Shown: positions 23,419-32,528 of the stretch, one piece after another
Layout of the letters: each line of letters opens with the position of its first letter
Numbering within the stretch: the first letter of the stretch is position 1
Assembly: GCA_031291445.1 (NCBI GenBank)
Contig: JARLJA010000141.1
Location: 1 to 36,315 of the forward strand
DNA: 36,315 nucleotides
Direction of reading: 5' to 3'
Source: Xanthobacteraceae bacterium
GTDB taxonomy: Bacteria > Pseudomonadota > Alphaproteobacteria > Rhizobiales > Xanthobacteraceae
Notes under the pieces: generated by a model
Told to the model about the DNA's origin: nothing
The model's input: only the letters and a program-made list of their open reading frames with translations
Database searches by the model: none
Made by a program: the position numbers and the translations under genes

Positions 23419-24291
23419 TCAGAACCGCCGTGCGGCGAGTTTCTCGTCATCGGAAAAAAAGATCTCGCCGGCATGGGCGGCGATGTCCTCCGCCCGCCAG
23501 GCGCCCTGCGGCTTCCAGCCCGGCATCTCCAGCATCTTCATCTCGCGCACCCCACGGGGGCCCGACACGCCGATGATCTTGCCGCTCTGGTCGCCCGACA
23601 GCGGGCTCACCATGTAGAGCACCGCCGGCGCAATCTGGTCAGGAACGAAGGCCGCCCCGGGGTTCTGCTGGTAGCGTGGCAGGTCGGCGGTCATCCGCGT
23701 CAGCGCCCCGGGCGCCAGGCACCACAGGCGGATGTTGTATTTGCGGCCCTCGATGGCGAGCACGTTGCTGAGCCCGGCGATGCCGCATTTGGCGGCGCCG
23801 TAGTTGCTCTGGCCGAAATTGCCGATCAGTCCCGAGGTCGACGAGGTGTTGACGATGACGCCGCCGCCGTTGTCCTTCATCCAGCGCCACACCGGCAACG
23901 TCGCGCAGAAGGTGCCCTTGAGGTGGACCTTGATGACCTTGTCCCAATCCGCCTCGGTCATCTTGGCGAAGGTGACGTCGCGCAGGATGCCGGCATTGTT
24001 GACCAGGATATCGACCTTGCCGAACGCCTTGACGGCGTCGTCGAACACCCCCTGTCCGCCGTCCATGGTCGAGATGTCGGCGCCGTTGACCACCGCCCGG
24101 CCGCCCTCGGCCTTGATGGCGTCGACCACGGCCTCGGCCATGGCGAGATCGCGGCCGGAGCCGTCGCGCGGGCCGCCGAGATCGTTGACCACCACCGCCG
24201 CGCCCTCGCGCGCGAACAGCCGGGCATAGGCTTCGCCCAGCCCGCCGCCGGCGCCGGTGATGATCGCAACCTTGCCGTCCAACAGACCCAT
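23419..24291 (-). CDS. Short-chain dehydrogenase (MFE-2 3-hydroxyacyl-CoA type)
   Basis: A 290-residue NAD(P)-dependent dehydrogenase of the classical SDR superfamily. The cofactor loop is TGAGGGLG (12-19), Asp37 in VVVNDLGG favours NAD, NNAG is at 98-101, catalytic Ser in NTSSTSG (148-154), and Tyr164-xxx-Lys168 in NYGAAK. NDLGG plus a long insert before the second helix (PRDGSGRDLAMAEAVVDAIK) is the hallmark of the dehydrogenase part of peroxisomal multifunctional enzyme 2 and bacterial relatives. It should oxidise a 3-hydroxyacyl-CoA made by the MaoC hydratase encoded 41 bases upstream. ATG 24291 is preferred. Confidence 0.92.
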   Translation of the reverse strand: MGLLDGKVAIITGAGGGLGEAYARLFAREGAAVVVNDLGGPRDGSGRDLAMAEAVVDAIKAEGGRAVVNGADISTMDGGQGVFDDAVKAFGKVDILVNNAGILRDVTFAKMTEADWDKVIKVHLKGTFCATLPVWRWMKDNGGGVIVNTSSTSGLIGNFGQSNYGAAKCGIAGLSNVLAIEGRKYNIRLWCLAPGALTRMTADLPRYQQNPGAAFVPDQIAPAVLYMVSPLSGDQSGKIIGVSGPRGVREMKMLEMPGWKPQGAWRAEDIAAHAGEIFFSDDEKLAARRF

Positions 24292-24332
24292 CTGCCGTTC
24301 CTGATCGTTGCGGATGCGCGGGCTTCGCCGTC

Positions 24333-25193
24333 CTAACCGAGAACGGTCATGCCGTTCTTGATCACCGTGACGCCGCGCGCCTTGACGCGAGCCTCGAACG
24401 ACACCACGCCACCATCCTTCCAGAGATCGACGGTCACGGTCTCGCCCGGATAGACCGGCGCCGAGAACCGCACGGCGTGGCGGCGGAACGCGGCGGCGTC
24501 GTAATCGGCATAGGTCTGCAGCACCGCGCGGCAGGTCAGGCCGTAGGTGCACATGCCGTGCAGGATGGGCCGCGGGAATCCGGCCTGGCGGGCGAACTCC
24601 GGATCGCTGTGCAGCGGATTGCGGTCGCCGCACAGGCGATACAGCAGCGCCTGGTCGGGCCGCGTCGTGATCTCGACGGAACGGTCGGGCGCCCGCGCCG
24701 GCACCTGGTGCGGCGCCGGCTGCCCCTCGGACGGACCGCCGAAGCCGCCGTCGCCGCGGGCAAACGCCGAGCTGATCAGGGTCGCCAGCGGCTCGCCGCC
24801 CTCGACCCGCAGCACGGTCTCGCGCGTGATCACCGCGCCCTTGTCCTTGCCCTTGTCGTAGGCCGCGACCACGCGGGAATCCGCGGTGATCTTCGCGCTG
24901 ACCGGCATCGGCTTGTGGAAGGTGATGTCGCGCTCGCCGTCGACCACCAAGAGGCGGTTGATGCCGATATCGCCCGGCCCCGCCCCCCATGCCGCCACCG
25001 AGGCGAAGGTCGGCACCACCTTCAGCGGGCGCGGATGGAAGCAGCCCTCGTTGACGTAGGCGAGCTCGCGCTCGTCCATCGGGTCGGCGCCCATGCCGAT
25101 GCCGAGCGCGTAGAGCATCACGTCGCGATCGGTCCAGGAATAGGGATCGCCCTCGCGCTTCAGCGACAGGACTTTCGGGTACTCGATGGCCAT
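24333..25193 (-). CDS. MaoC-family enoyl-CoA hydratase 2
   Basis: A 286-residue double-hotdog hydratase. The N-terminal hotdog begins YSWTDRDVMLYALGIGMGAD and has VVPTFASVAAWG; the C-terminal hotdog carries the hydratase 2 signature LCGDRNPLH (Asp190, Asn192, His195), with Asp and His as the catalytic pair, and FPRPILHGMCTYG. This is the layout of the hydratase 2 part of MFE-2. It adds water to trans-2-enoyl-CoA with R stereochemistry, feeding the adjacent SDR. Here hydratase and dehydrogenase are separate genes, unlike the eukaryotic fusion. 65 bases separate it from the DUF35 gene upstream. Confidence 0.93.
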   Translation of the reverse strand: MAIEYPKVLSLKREGDPYSWTDRDVMLYALGIGMGADPMDERELAYVNEGCFHPRPLKVVPTFASVAAWGAGPGDIGINRLLVVDGERDITFHKPMPVSAKITADSRVVAAYDKGKDKGAVITRETVLRVEGGEPLATLISSAFARGDGGFGGPSEGQPAPHQVPARAPDRSVEITTRPDQALLYRLCGDRNPLHSDPEFARQAGFPRPILHGMCTYGLTCRAVLQTYADYDAAAFRRHAVRFSAPVYPGETVTVDLWKDGGVVSFEARVKARGVTVIKNGMTVLG

Positions 25194-25258
25194 GGCGTTT
25201 CCAGGTTTGTTTGTTGTTTGATTTCGTCCGGCGCTGGGCGCACCGGACGGGATAGCTT

Positions 25259-25651
25259 CTACGTCGCCGGCGTGAAGAACGGCAGCGGAGCGCCCTCGGT
25301 CGGCTTGAACACCACCTTGACGCGCTGGCCGATCTTCAGGCCGTCGAGATCGCAGTCGACGAAGTTGGTGAGCAGCGACGGCCCCTCCTTCAGGGTGACG
25401 TAGCCGATCGCATAGGGTCCGGTCGGCGACTTGCGCATCACGCTGAAGGTGTAGATCTCGCCCTCGCCGGCGCTTTCCTCCCACGCGGTCTGGTCCGAGA
25501 AGCAGAACGGACAGATCGACCGCGGGAAGAAATGCGGCTCCTTGCAGGTGAGGCAGCGCTTGATCAGAAGCTTGCCTTGCGCCGCCGCGTCCCAGAACGG
25601 CTTGGTCTCGGCATTGCCCTGCGGGGCCGGATACTTCGGTGTCTCGCTCAT
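25259..25651 (-). CDS. DUF35 OB-fold / zinc-ribbon acyl-CoA-associated protein
   Basis: A 130-residue protein with an N-terminal rubredoxin-like zinc ribbon (C33-xx-C36 and C47-xx-C50) and a C-terminal OB-fold (GEGEIYTFSVMRKSPTG, then IGQRVKVVF). DUF35 proteins bind tightly to thiolase-like partners, bridging or channelling acyl-CoA: examples are the archaeal acetoacetyl-CoA thiolase/HMG-CoA synthase complex, and the Ltp2-ChsH2 aldolase of steroid-degrading actinobacteria. Its ATG overlaps the stop of the thiolase-like gene by one base (TGATG), so they are translationally coupled, as expected of a complex with fixed stoichiometry. It has no catalytic residues of its own. Confidence 0.93.
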   Translation of the reverse strand: MSETPKYPAPQGNAETKPFWDAAAQGKLLIKRCLTCKEPHFFPRSICPFCFSDQTAWEESAGEGEIYTFSVMRKSPTGPYAIGYVTLKEGPSLLTNFVDCDLDGLKIGQRVKVVFKPTEGAPLPFFTPAT

Positions 25652-26799
25652 CACGCACGCTCCAGGATCGCAGTCGAGGCGCCGTGGCGCACGCCCAACA
25701 GTCCGCCGGTGCCGTGCACCAGCGCGAGATCGCAGTTCGGTACCTGCACCTTGGGGTGGGCCTCGCCGCGCAGCTGCCGCACCGCCTCGAGGATCTTGGT
25801 CATGCCGCCGCGATTGACCGGATGGTTGCTGCACAGGCCGCCGCCATCGGTATTCCACGGCAGCTTGCCGACGCCGGAGATCAGGTTGCCGTCAGCCACG
25901 AACTTGCCGCCCTCGCCCTTCTCGCAGAAGCCGAGATCCTCGAGCTGCATCACCACCGTGATGGTGAAGCTGTCGTAGACGGAGGCGTATTTGATGTCCT
26001 TCGGGGTCACACCGGCCTCGGCGAAGGCCGGCGGCGCCGACCACACCGCCGCCGAATAAGTCAGGTCGAGCGACTGGCCGCCGCGCGGGCCCTTCAGCGC
26101 CTCGCCGGCGCCGATCAGCTTGACCAGCGGCCGCTTCAGGCTCCTGGCGATCTCCGGGGTGGTCACGATCACCGCGCCGCCGCCGTCGGTGACCACGCAG
26201 CAGTCGAGCCGGTGCAGCGGGTCGGCGATCATCGGCGAATTGATCACGTCCTCGACCGTGACCACCTCGCGCAGCATGGCGTGCGGGTTGTACTGGGCGT
26301 GGTGGGAGGCCGCGACCTTGACCCAGGCGAGTTGCTCGCTGGTGGTGCCGAACTGGTGCATGTGGCGCAGCGCGCACATGGCGTAGATGTTGTGGGTGGT
26401 GGCGCCGTAGGCCGCCTCGAAATCGACCTCGGGGCCGATCGCCCGCGGCGGCGCGCCGCCGGTGCGCGGCTTGCCGGCCAGCGTGATCAACGCCACCGAG
26501 CAGCGCCCGGCGGCGATGGCTTCGGCGGCGTGGCCGAGGTGGATGATGTAGGAACAACCGCCGGTATCGGTGCCGTCGAGGTGCCTCAGCTTCAGCCCCA
26601 TGTAGTCGGCCATGGCCATCGGGCCGCCGGGCGCGTCGCCGGCGCAGAAGTAGCCGTCGATGTCGTCCTTGGTGAGCCCCGCATCGGCCAGCGCGCCGCG
26701 CGCGCATTCCGCATGAAGCTGCGCCACCGACTTGTCGGGCGCGTGCCGGGTCGGATGTTCGTAAATCCCGGCAATGTATGCCTTGCCCTTGATGCTCAA
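25651..26799 (-). CDS. Thiolase-superfamily enzyme of the SCP2/Ltp type
   Basis: A 382-residue thiolase-like protein. It opens GKAYIAGIYEHPTRHAPDKS; GGCSYIIHLGHAAEAIAAG gives Cys82 at the position of the acyl-accepting cysteine; VYDSFTI (274-280) replaces the HDxF of SCP2 thiolases with YDSF; NTDGGGLCSNHP holds H326; VHGTGG holds H362. The coupled DUF35 and nearby MaoC genes recall thiolase (beta-ketoacyl cleavage) or, less often, Ltp2-like retro-aldolase systems. I cannot decide between the two; presence of Cys82 leans towards a thiolase. TTG 26799 with GGAG six bases upstream gives the usual length; the frame is open to 26886. Confidence 0.88.
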   Translation of the reverse strand: MSIKGKAYIAGIYEHPTRHAPDKSVAQLHAECARGALADAGLTKDDIDGYFCAGDAPGGPMAMADYMGLKLRHLDGTDTGGCSYIIHLGHAAEAIAAGRCSVALITLAGKPRTGGAPPRAIGPEVDFEAAYGATTHNIYAMCALRHMHQFGTTSEQLAWVKVAASHHAQYNPHAMLREVVTVEDVINSPMIADPLHRLDCCVVTDGGGAVIVTTPEIARSLKRPLVKLIGAGEALKGPRGGQSLDLTYSAAVWSAPPAFAEAGVTPKDIKYASVYDSFTITVVMQLEDLGFCEKGEGGKFVADGNLISGVGKLPWNTDGGGLCSNHPVNRGGMTKILEAVRQLRGEAHPKVQVPNCDLALVHGTGGLLGVRHGASTAILERA

Positions 26800-26998
26800 T
26801 ACCGTCTCCGCCTCACGTTTCTTGTCCCGCCACGCGCGGCGAGCAAGCGGCCCACCGGCCGTTCCGGCCCTGGGCGCGCGTCGCAAACGACCGCTTCGGC
26901 GAATTTTGTGAACTGCCGCATCCGGATTGGCAAGCGCCTCGCGCCCAATCCCGTTCCGCTACGCGAAACGGAATGGGCATATGCGAAAAACGCCTGAG

Positions 26999-29900
26999 CT
27001 ATTCGGCCGCGAGCTGCGCCGGGACCCGCGGACGGGGATTGTCGAGCTCACCAAAGAGCTCCCTGCGCCGCGCGTTGGTGTCCGTCACCGCCTTGTCCTT
27101 GACCGGGCCGTAGCCGCGCACCCGATCCGGCCACGACAGCAGTTCGACCGCGGGGTCGAACACTTCGGGGCCGAGCCGCGCCAGCACCCGCTCGACGTCC
27201 TGCTCGTAGGTCCGGATCAGATCGCGCTCCAGCCGACGATCGGCCGAGTAGCCGAACACGTCGAGCGGCGTGCCCCGCAGGAACCGCAATCTTGCCAGCA
27301 CGCCGAACGCCCGCATCATCCACGGGCCGAACTGGATCTTGCGCGGCCGGCCAAGCGGATCCGTCTCGCGCGCCAGCCCCGGAGGCGCGAGGTGGAAGTT
27401 GAGCGTGAAATCGCCCTCGAACTGATCCTCGATCAGCGCCTTGAAACGGCCGTCGGTGTAGAGCCGCGCCACCTCGTACTCGTCCTTGTAGGCGAGCAGC
27501 TTGGCATAGCTGGTGGCGGCGGCGCGCACCGGAAGCTCGCCGACCCCGGTCTTGTCGGCGACCGCCTTGACCCGATCGACCAGCGCGCGATAGCGCCGCG
27601 CCAGCCGGCCGCCCTGGTAGTCGCGCAACAGCGCGCTGCGGTGGGCGACAACCTCCTCCAGCGACATCTCGTCGAGGGTCTTCGGCGCCGCCGCCTCGTC
27701 CTTCAGCATGCCGGCGAGCCGCCCCGGATCGGCGCTGGCGAGGCGTCCGAGCTGGAAGGCCAGCGTGTTCATCTTCACCGACACGGCGTTGAGCTCGATC
27801 GCCTTCAGGATCGCCTCGGCCGACACCGGCAGCAGGCCTTGCTGGCTGGCGTAGCCCAGCATCATCACGTTGGTGGCGATGGCGTCGCCGAGCAGCGCTT
27901 CGGCGGCGTGGGTGAAATCGACGAACACCGAATCCTTGCGGATCGCGTTCTCCAGCACCGTGTTGACCTTGCGGCGCTGGAAATCGAAATCCCGGTTGCG
28001 GACGAAATCCGCGATCGGGATCAGATGGGTGTTGATGATGCCGTGGGTGCGCTGGGCCTCGCACAGCGTGATCGTTTCCTTGGCGATCGCCACCACCTCG
28101 TCGGCCGCGATCAGGAGGTCGGCGGTGCCGGTGACGATGCGAGAGCAGGTCACATCCTCGGTGTTCCGGGAAATGCGGACGTGGCTCAGCACCGCGCCGC
28201 CCTTCTGCGCCAGCCCCGACATGTCGAGGATCATGCTGGCCTTGCCCTCGACATGGGCGGCCATGCCGAGCAGCGCGCCGATGGTGAGCACGCCGGTGCC
28301 GCCGACCCCGCCCACCGCGATGTTGTAGGGCTTGTCCAGCGGCTGCAGCGGCGGCGCCGCCGGCAGGTCGCCGATCGCCGTGAGATCCAGCGGGGCGCGC
28401 TTGCGCAGCCGGCCGCCGTTGACGGTGACGAAGGACGGGCAGAACCCCTTGAGGCAGGAAAAATCCTTGTTGCAGCTCGACTGGTTGATGGCGCGCTTGC
28501 GACCGAGCTCGGTCTCGAGCGGCTCGACCGAGATGCAATTGGACTGCACCGAGCAGTCGCCGCAGCCCTCGCACACCGCCGGATTGATCACGACGCGCTT
28601 CGGCGGATCCTCCAGGAGGCCGCGCTTGCGGCGCCGGCGCTTTTCCGCGGCGCAGGTCTGCACGAACACGATCGCCGAACAGCCGGGGGTCTCGCGCAGC
28701 GTCCGCATCACCGCGTCGAGCTCGTCGCGATGGGCGACTTTGGTCCCGGGCGCGATGTCGGCGGCCGGATAGCTGCCAGGGGTTTCCGACACCAGGTAAA
28801 TGTCGCGGATGCCCTCGCTATGGAGCTGGAAGGTGATCTGCTGCGGCGACAGCTCGCCGTCGACGTGCTGGCCGCCGGTCATGGCGACCGCGTCATTGTA
28901 GAGAATCTTGTAGGTGAGGTTGACCTTGGCCGCCACCGACTGGCGGATGGCGAGGCTGCCCGAGTGGAAATAGGTGCCGTCGCCGAGATTGACGAAGACG
29001 TGCTTCTCGTCGGTGAACGGCGCGATCGCGGTCCACGGCACGCCCTCGCCGCCCATCTGGGTGAAGGTCTCGGTGTTGCGGTCCATCCACTGCGCCATGA
29101 AGTGGCAGCCGATGCCGGCCAGCGCGCGACTGCCGTCCGGCACCTTGGTCGAGGTGTTGTGCGGGCATCCCGAGCAGAAATACGGCGTGCGGGTGATCGG
29201 CGCCACCGCCTGGACCTGCGACGCCTGGCGGCCGTTGAACCAGTCGGCCTTGGCCCGCAGCTGGGCGACGATCTCTGGATTGAGGTCCAGCGTCAGCAGC
29301 CGCTCGGTCAGCGAGGTCGCGATCGCGGCGACGCTGAGCTCCTCGGAGAACGGGAAGAACCGCTTGTCGTGGTTGTCCATCTTGCCGATGATGCGGGGCC
29401 GCACGTCGTCGCGCCAGTTGAACAGCTCCTGCTTGACCTGGTTCTCGACGATCTCGCGGCGCTCCTCGACGATCAGGATCTCCTCGAGGCCGACCGCGAA
29501 CTCGCGGACCCCGACCGGCTCCAGCGGCCACGGCATGCCGATCTTGTAGAGGCGCAGCCCGATCTGCGCCGCCACCTCCGGCGTGATGCCGAGCTCGCGC
29601 AGCGCCTGGCGCACGTCCTCGTAGCTCTTGCCGGACGCCATGATGCCGTAACGCGCCTTGGGCGAGTCCATGGTGACGCGGTTGATCCTGTTGGCGCGGG
29701 CGAAGGCGATGGCGGCGAAGCCCTTGTAGTCCTGCAGCCGCCGGTCCTGGGCGAAGCGGTCGTCGGGCCAGCGCAGGTTGAGGCCGTCGGGCGGCAGTTC
29801 GAAATCTGCCGGGATGATGAACGGCGTCATTTCGTCGGTGAGGTCGATCTCGGCGGTGGTCTCCACCGTCTCGGTGATCACCTTCATGCCGACCCAGCAG

Positions 29901-30487
29901 CCGGAATAGCGCGACATCGCGATGCCGAGCAGGCCCATCCCGATCATTTCGTGGACGCTGGAAGGATAGAGATACGGCATCAGCGCGGCCATGAAGGCGT
30001 GATCGGACTGGTGCGGCACGGTGGAGGACTTGGCGCCGTGGTCGTCGCCGGCGAGGCACAGCACGCCGCCGTGCCTGGCGGAGCCGGCGGCGTTGCCGTG
30101 GCGAAACACGTCGCCGCAGCGATCGACGCCCGGGCCCTTGCCGTACCAGATGCCGACCACGCCGTCGTGGCGCGCGCCGGGCGACAGGTTGAGCTGCTGC
30201 GAGCCCCAGATCGCGGTGGCGGCGAGATCTTCGTTCACGCCGGGCTGGAATTTGACGTTGTAGGCTTCCAGATGGGCGCGGGCAGCGGCGAGCTGCTGGT
30301 CGTAGCCGCCGAGCGGAGACCCGCGGTATCCGGTCACGAAAGCCGCCGTGTTCAGCCCCTGGGCGCGGTCGCGACGCATCTGCGCCATCGGCAACCGCAC
30401 CAGCGCCTGGGTTCCGGTGATGAAGACGTGCCCGCTGCCCTGGGTGTATTTCTGGTCGAGGCTGATCGGTCCCTGATTGATTCCCAT
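26999..30487 (-). CDS. Indolepyruvate:ferredoxin oxidoreductase family, fused subunits
   Basis: A 1162-residue single-chain 2-oxoacid:acceptor oxidoreductase, matching IorA and IorB joined. Residues 1-480 include the pyrimidine-side thiamine domain (GYRGSPLGGYD near 45); LGDGTYFHSG through NDAVAMTGGQ (about 500-545) is the thiamine-diphosphate/Mg site. CEGCGDCSVQSNC and SCNKDFSCLKGFCPS (about 639-682) bind iron-sulfur clusters, and VGGVGGTGVLTIGALLG (about 726) starts the gamma-type domain. The enzyme oxidatively decarboxylates an aryl or branched 2-oxoacid to its acyl-CoA, passing electrons to ferredoxin. Cytosolic. It is 199 bases upstream of the acyl-CoA operon on the same strand. Confidence 0.92.
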   Translation of the reverse strand: MGINQGPISLDQKYTQGSGHVFITGTQALVRLPMAQMRRDRAQGLNTAAFVTGYRGSPLGGYDQQLAAARAHLEAYNVKFQPGVNEDLAATAIWGSQQLNLSPGARHDGVVGIWYGKGPGVDRCGDVFRHGNAAGSARHGGVLCLAGDDHGAKSSTVPHQSDHAFMAALMPYLYPSSVHEMIGMGLLGIAMSRYSGCWVGMKVITETVETTAEIDLTDEMTPFIIPADFELPPDGLNLRWPDDRFAQDRRLQDYKGFAAIAFARANRINRVTMDSPKARYGIMASGKSYEDVRQALRELGITPEVAAQIGLRLYKIGMPWPLEPVGVREFAVGLEEILIVEERREIVENQVKQELFNWRDDVRPRIIGKMDNHDKRFFPFSEELSVAAIATSLTERLLTLDLNPEIVAQLRAKADWFNGRQASQVQAVAPITRTPYFCSGCPHNTSTKVPDGSRALAGIGCHFMAQWMDRNTETFTQMGGEGVPWTAIAPFTDEKHVFVNLGDGTYFHSGSLAIRQSVAAKVNLTYKILYNDAVAMTGGQHVDGELSPQQITFQLHSEGIRDIYLVSETPGSYPAADIAPGTKVAHRDELDAVMRTLRETPGCSAIVFVQTCAAEKRRRRKRGLLEDPPKRVVINPAVCEGCGDCSVQSNCISVEPLETELGRKRAINQSSCNKDFSCLKGFCPSFVTVNGGRLRKRAPLDLTAIGDLPAAPPLQPLDKPYNIAVGGVGGTGVLTIGALLGMAAHVEGKASMILDMSGLAQKGGAVLSHVRISRNTEDVTCSRIVTGTADLLIAADEVVAIAKETITLCEAQRTHGIINTHLIPIADFVRNRDFDFQRRKVNTVLENAIRKDSVFVDFTHAAEALLGDAIATNVMMLGYASQQGLLPVSAEAILKAIELNAVSVKMNTLAFQLGRLASADPGRLAGMLKDEAAAPKTLDEMSLEEVVAHRSALLRDYQGGRLARRYRALVDRVKAVADKTGVGELPVRAAATSYAKLLAYKDEYEVARLYTDGRFKALIEDQFEGDFTLNFHLAPPGLARETDPLGRPRKIQFGPWMMRAFGVLARLRFLRGTPLDVFGYSADRRLERDLIRTYEQDVERVLARLGPEVFDPAVELLSWPDRVRGYGPVKDKAVTDTNARRRELFGELDNPRPRVPAQLAAE

Positions 30488-30777
30488 TGCGCGCTCTTTC
30501 CGGCTCTTGGCGGCCCTTCCGCGAGTCCCTGTGACGACAGTCTATGTCGCTTTGGGCGCGGCCCGCATCAAGAATCCGACAGCATTCCTGTCTCGAAATT
30601 TCGTATCCCGGCGACAGCCGCCCGCGCCTCCGCGGCGCCGTCCAGCCTGCGCTCCGCGACGCAAAATGTCGCCTGGCTCCCATCGCGTCCCGCATCGCAC
30701 CGCAACCGTCGTCCGGAACCGCGTGGGGCACGCCGGGTTATGGAGACACTTAAGCTAAAATCAAATGGAGGGTGCTC
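30488..30777. other. Divergent spacer between the oxidoreductase and a membrane protein
   Basis: About 290 bases that should hold both promoters. GAAAGAG lies just upstream of the leftward ATG 30487, and TCAAATGGAGGG precedes the rightward ATG 30778. Open frames here lack protein-like composition. No operator palindrome stands out. Confidence 0.4.
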
Positions 30778-31212
30778 ATGGCCGTTCCACGCGAACCTGG
30801 CGATCCCGTTCGCCGCGGCTGGTCCGAAGACGATCGTCTGCTGCATGCGTCGATGGCGGATGAACTGCCGCCGCGGCAATCTATTCCCGACGATCTCGAA
30901 GGCCCCCCGCAGGCCGATCCTGAAATGGCGGAAGCACCGGCGGGCCCGGGCCGAATCGCGACCTACGCGGTCGCGGCCCTGCTGGTGGTGTTCGCCGTGC
31001 TCTACGGCATGACCCAGAACTCCCCCATCGCTTCGAATCCGCCCGCATCGAACACGGCGGCGAACACCCAGGCCAGTCCGCCGGTCCGCAACGTGACGCC
31101 GGGTCCGAACACGCAGCCGGGAGCGACCACCGGCGCCGCGCCGAGCAAGCCCGCACAGGCGCCGGCCCCAACCACACCGGGCGCGGCGGGTCCGGGCACG
31201 ACCACGCGCTGA
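30778..31212 (+). CDS. Single-pass membrane protein with Pro/Ala/Thr-rich tail
   Basis: A 144-residue protein of unknown function. A polar acidic N-terminal part (1-57) contains no signal peptide; one membrane segment (about 60-78, IATYAVAALLVVFAVLYGM) anchors it; the remaining 65 residues are a low-complexity stretch of Asn, Pro, Ala, Thr and Gly likely to be disordered in the periplasm. N-in/C-out topology is expected. GGAGGG five bases before ATG 30778 decides the start. It is similar in build to small anchor proteins of bradyrhizobia I have no function for. Divergent from the oxidoreductase gene. Confidence 0.72.
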   Translation: MAVPREPGDPVRRGWSEDDRLLHASMADELPPRQSIPDDLEGPPQADPEMAEAPAGPGRIATYAVAALLVVFAVLYGMTQNSPIASNPPASNTAANTQASPPVRNVTPGPNTQPGATTGAAPSKPAQAPAPTTPGAAGPGTTTR

Positions 31213-31415
31213 ACGCTGACGAGCCACAACCCGCGAGGCGAACCGGCTCCTCGCGAGGAGGGATCCGTTGCAACGTCGTGTTCGCCGCGCGCACAGAGTT
31301 GCCGGGCCCAGCAACGACACGTGACTTGCCACGGCAGTGCGATCCACGGCAAAGGTGAAAGGGCATCCGAACCATACCCAGGCGGCGCACCTCTGCGGCC
31401 CGACGGATCCCGATC

Positions 31416-32432
31416 ATGACCCACCCCACGGCCACGCGCCTATGGTTTCTGCTGGCCCTCCTGCTGCACCCCATCGTGGCGGCCCGCGCCGATGATTACG
31501 CCCGTGAGCCCTACGGCATCGGTCTCGAAGGCTTCGCCTATCCCTACCCGGTCAGGATGCTCGACCTCGTCAACGACGGCGAGCCGGTGCGCATGGCCTA
31601 CATGGACGTCGCGCCGGCGTCGCCGAACGGCCGCACCGTGTTGCTGCTGCACGGGCGCAATTTCCCGTCGAGCTACTGGGCGCCGGTGATCAACACGCTG
31701 ACGGCGGCGGGCTACCGCGTCGTCGTCCCGGACCAGGTCGGCTTCGGCAAGTCGTCCAAGCCACGTGGGGAGCTGCATTTCGATACGCTGGCCCACAACA
31801 CCCTGGCGCTGCTCGATCACCTCGACCTCTCCGAGGTCGACATCGTCGCGCATTCCCTCGGCGGCATGCTGGCGGTACGCATCACCCGCGTCGCGCCGGA
31901 CCGGGTTCGGCATCTGTTGCTGGCGGCGCCGATCGGGCTCGAGGACTATCGCCTCTACGTGGCGCCGACGCCGACCGAGAAACTCATGGAGAGCGAGGAC
32001 CGCCTGACGGCGGAGGCCTACCGCAAGCAGCTCGTCAGCAACTATTCGCTGACGCTGCCGCCGGACGCCATCACGCCCTTCATCGACGCCCGCTTCAACA
32101 TCAAGGGCGCCGCCGACTATCCGCGCTGGCTCGCGGCCTTCGTCAGTTCGGGGCAGATGGTCTATCGCGAGCCGGTGGCCCACGAGATCGCGCTGATCGC
32201 GCGGCCGACCTTGTTCGTGATGGGCGAGAACGACCACAACGCTCCGGGACGCGCCAGCGCGCCGGAAGAGCTGCGGCCGAAGATGGGCCACAATGCCGAT
32301 CTCGCCAGGGCCCACGCCGCCCGGATGGCCAATGCCAGGGTCGAAGTTCTTCCCGGCGTCGGTCACCTGGTGTTTCTCGAGGCGCCGGAAAAATTCGACG
32401 CCGCAATGCTGGCATTTCTGGCCACGCCGTGA
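31416..32432 (+). CDS. Exported alpha/beta hydrolase
   Basis: A 338-residue hydrolase with a signal peptide (RLWFLLALLLHPIVAARA). The oxyanion strand is LLLHGRNFPSSYW; the nucleophile elbow is VAHSLGGM with Ser147; the acid lies in VMGENDHN; the catalytic His is in GVGHLVFLEAPEKF. The cap-region pattern and FGKSSKP turn resemble C-C bond hydrolases and epoxide hydrolase/haloperoxidase-like enzymes; the substrate is unknown. Because of export it should act in the periplasm. It is unrelated in detail to the Tat-type hydrolase at 11843. ATG 31416 starts the signal peptide; no strong ribosome site. Single gene. Confidence 0.87.
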   Translation: MTHPTATRLWFLLALLLHPIVAARADDYAREPYGIGLEGFAYPYPVRMLDLVNDGEPVRMAYMDVAPASPNGRTVLLLHGRNFPSSYWAPVINTLTAAGYRVVVPDQVGFGKSSKPRGELHFDTLAHNTLALLDHLDLSEVDIVAHSLGGMLAVRITRVAPDRVRHLLLAAPIGLEDYRLYVAPTPTEKLMESEDRLTAEAYRKQLVSNYSLTLPPDAITPFIDARFNIKGAADYPRWLAAFVSSGQMVYREPVAHEIALIARPTLFVMGENDHNAPGRASAPEELRPKMGHNADLARAHAARMANARVEVLPGVGHLVFLEAPEKFDAAMLAFLATP

Positions 32433-32528
32433 CGCGTCATCTATTCTCGATCCAGCCCGCCGCGTCGCCGCCATCGCGGCGCCTGCCGACGGCCCCAGGA
32501 CGCAGGCCCTGAGAAAAAGGATGAAGCC

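Noticed and set aside
26927-31012. Very long plus-strand open frame of 1361 codons opposite the oxidoreductase gene
   Set aside because: It is the antisense of a clearly recognisable 1162-residue enzyme; its translation is His/Arg/Asp-rich with no domain pattern, a normal effect of GC-rich third positions.
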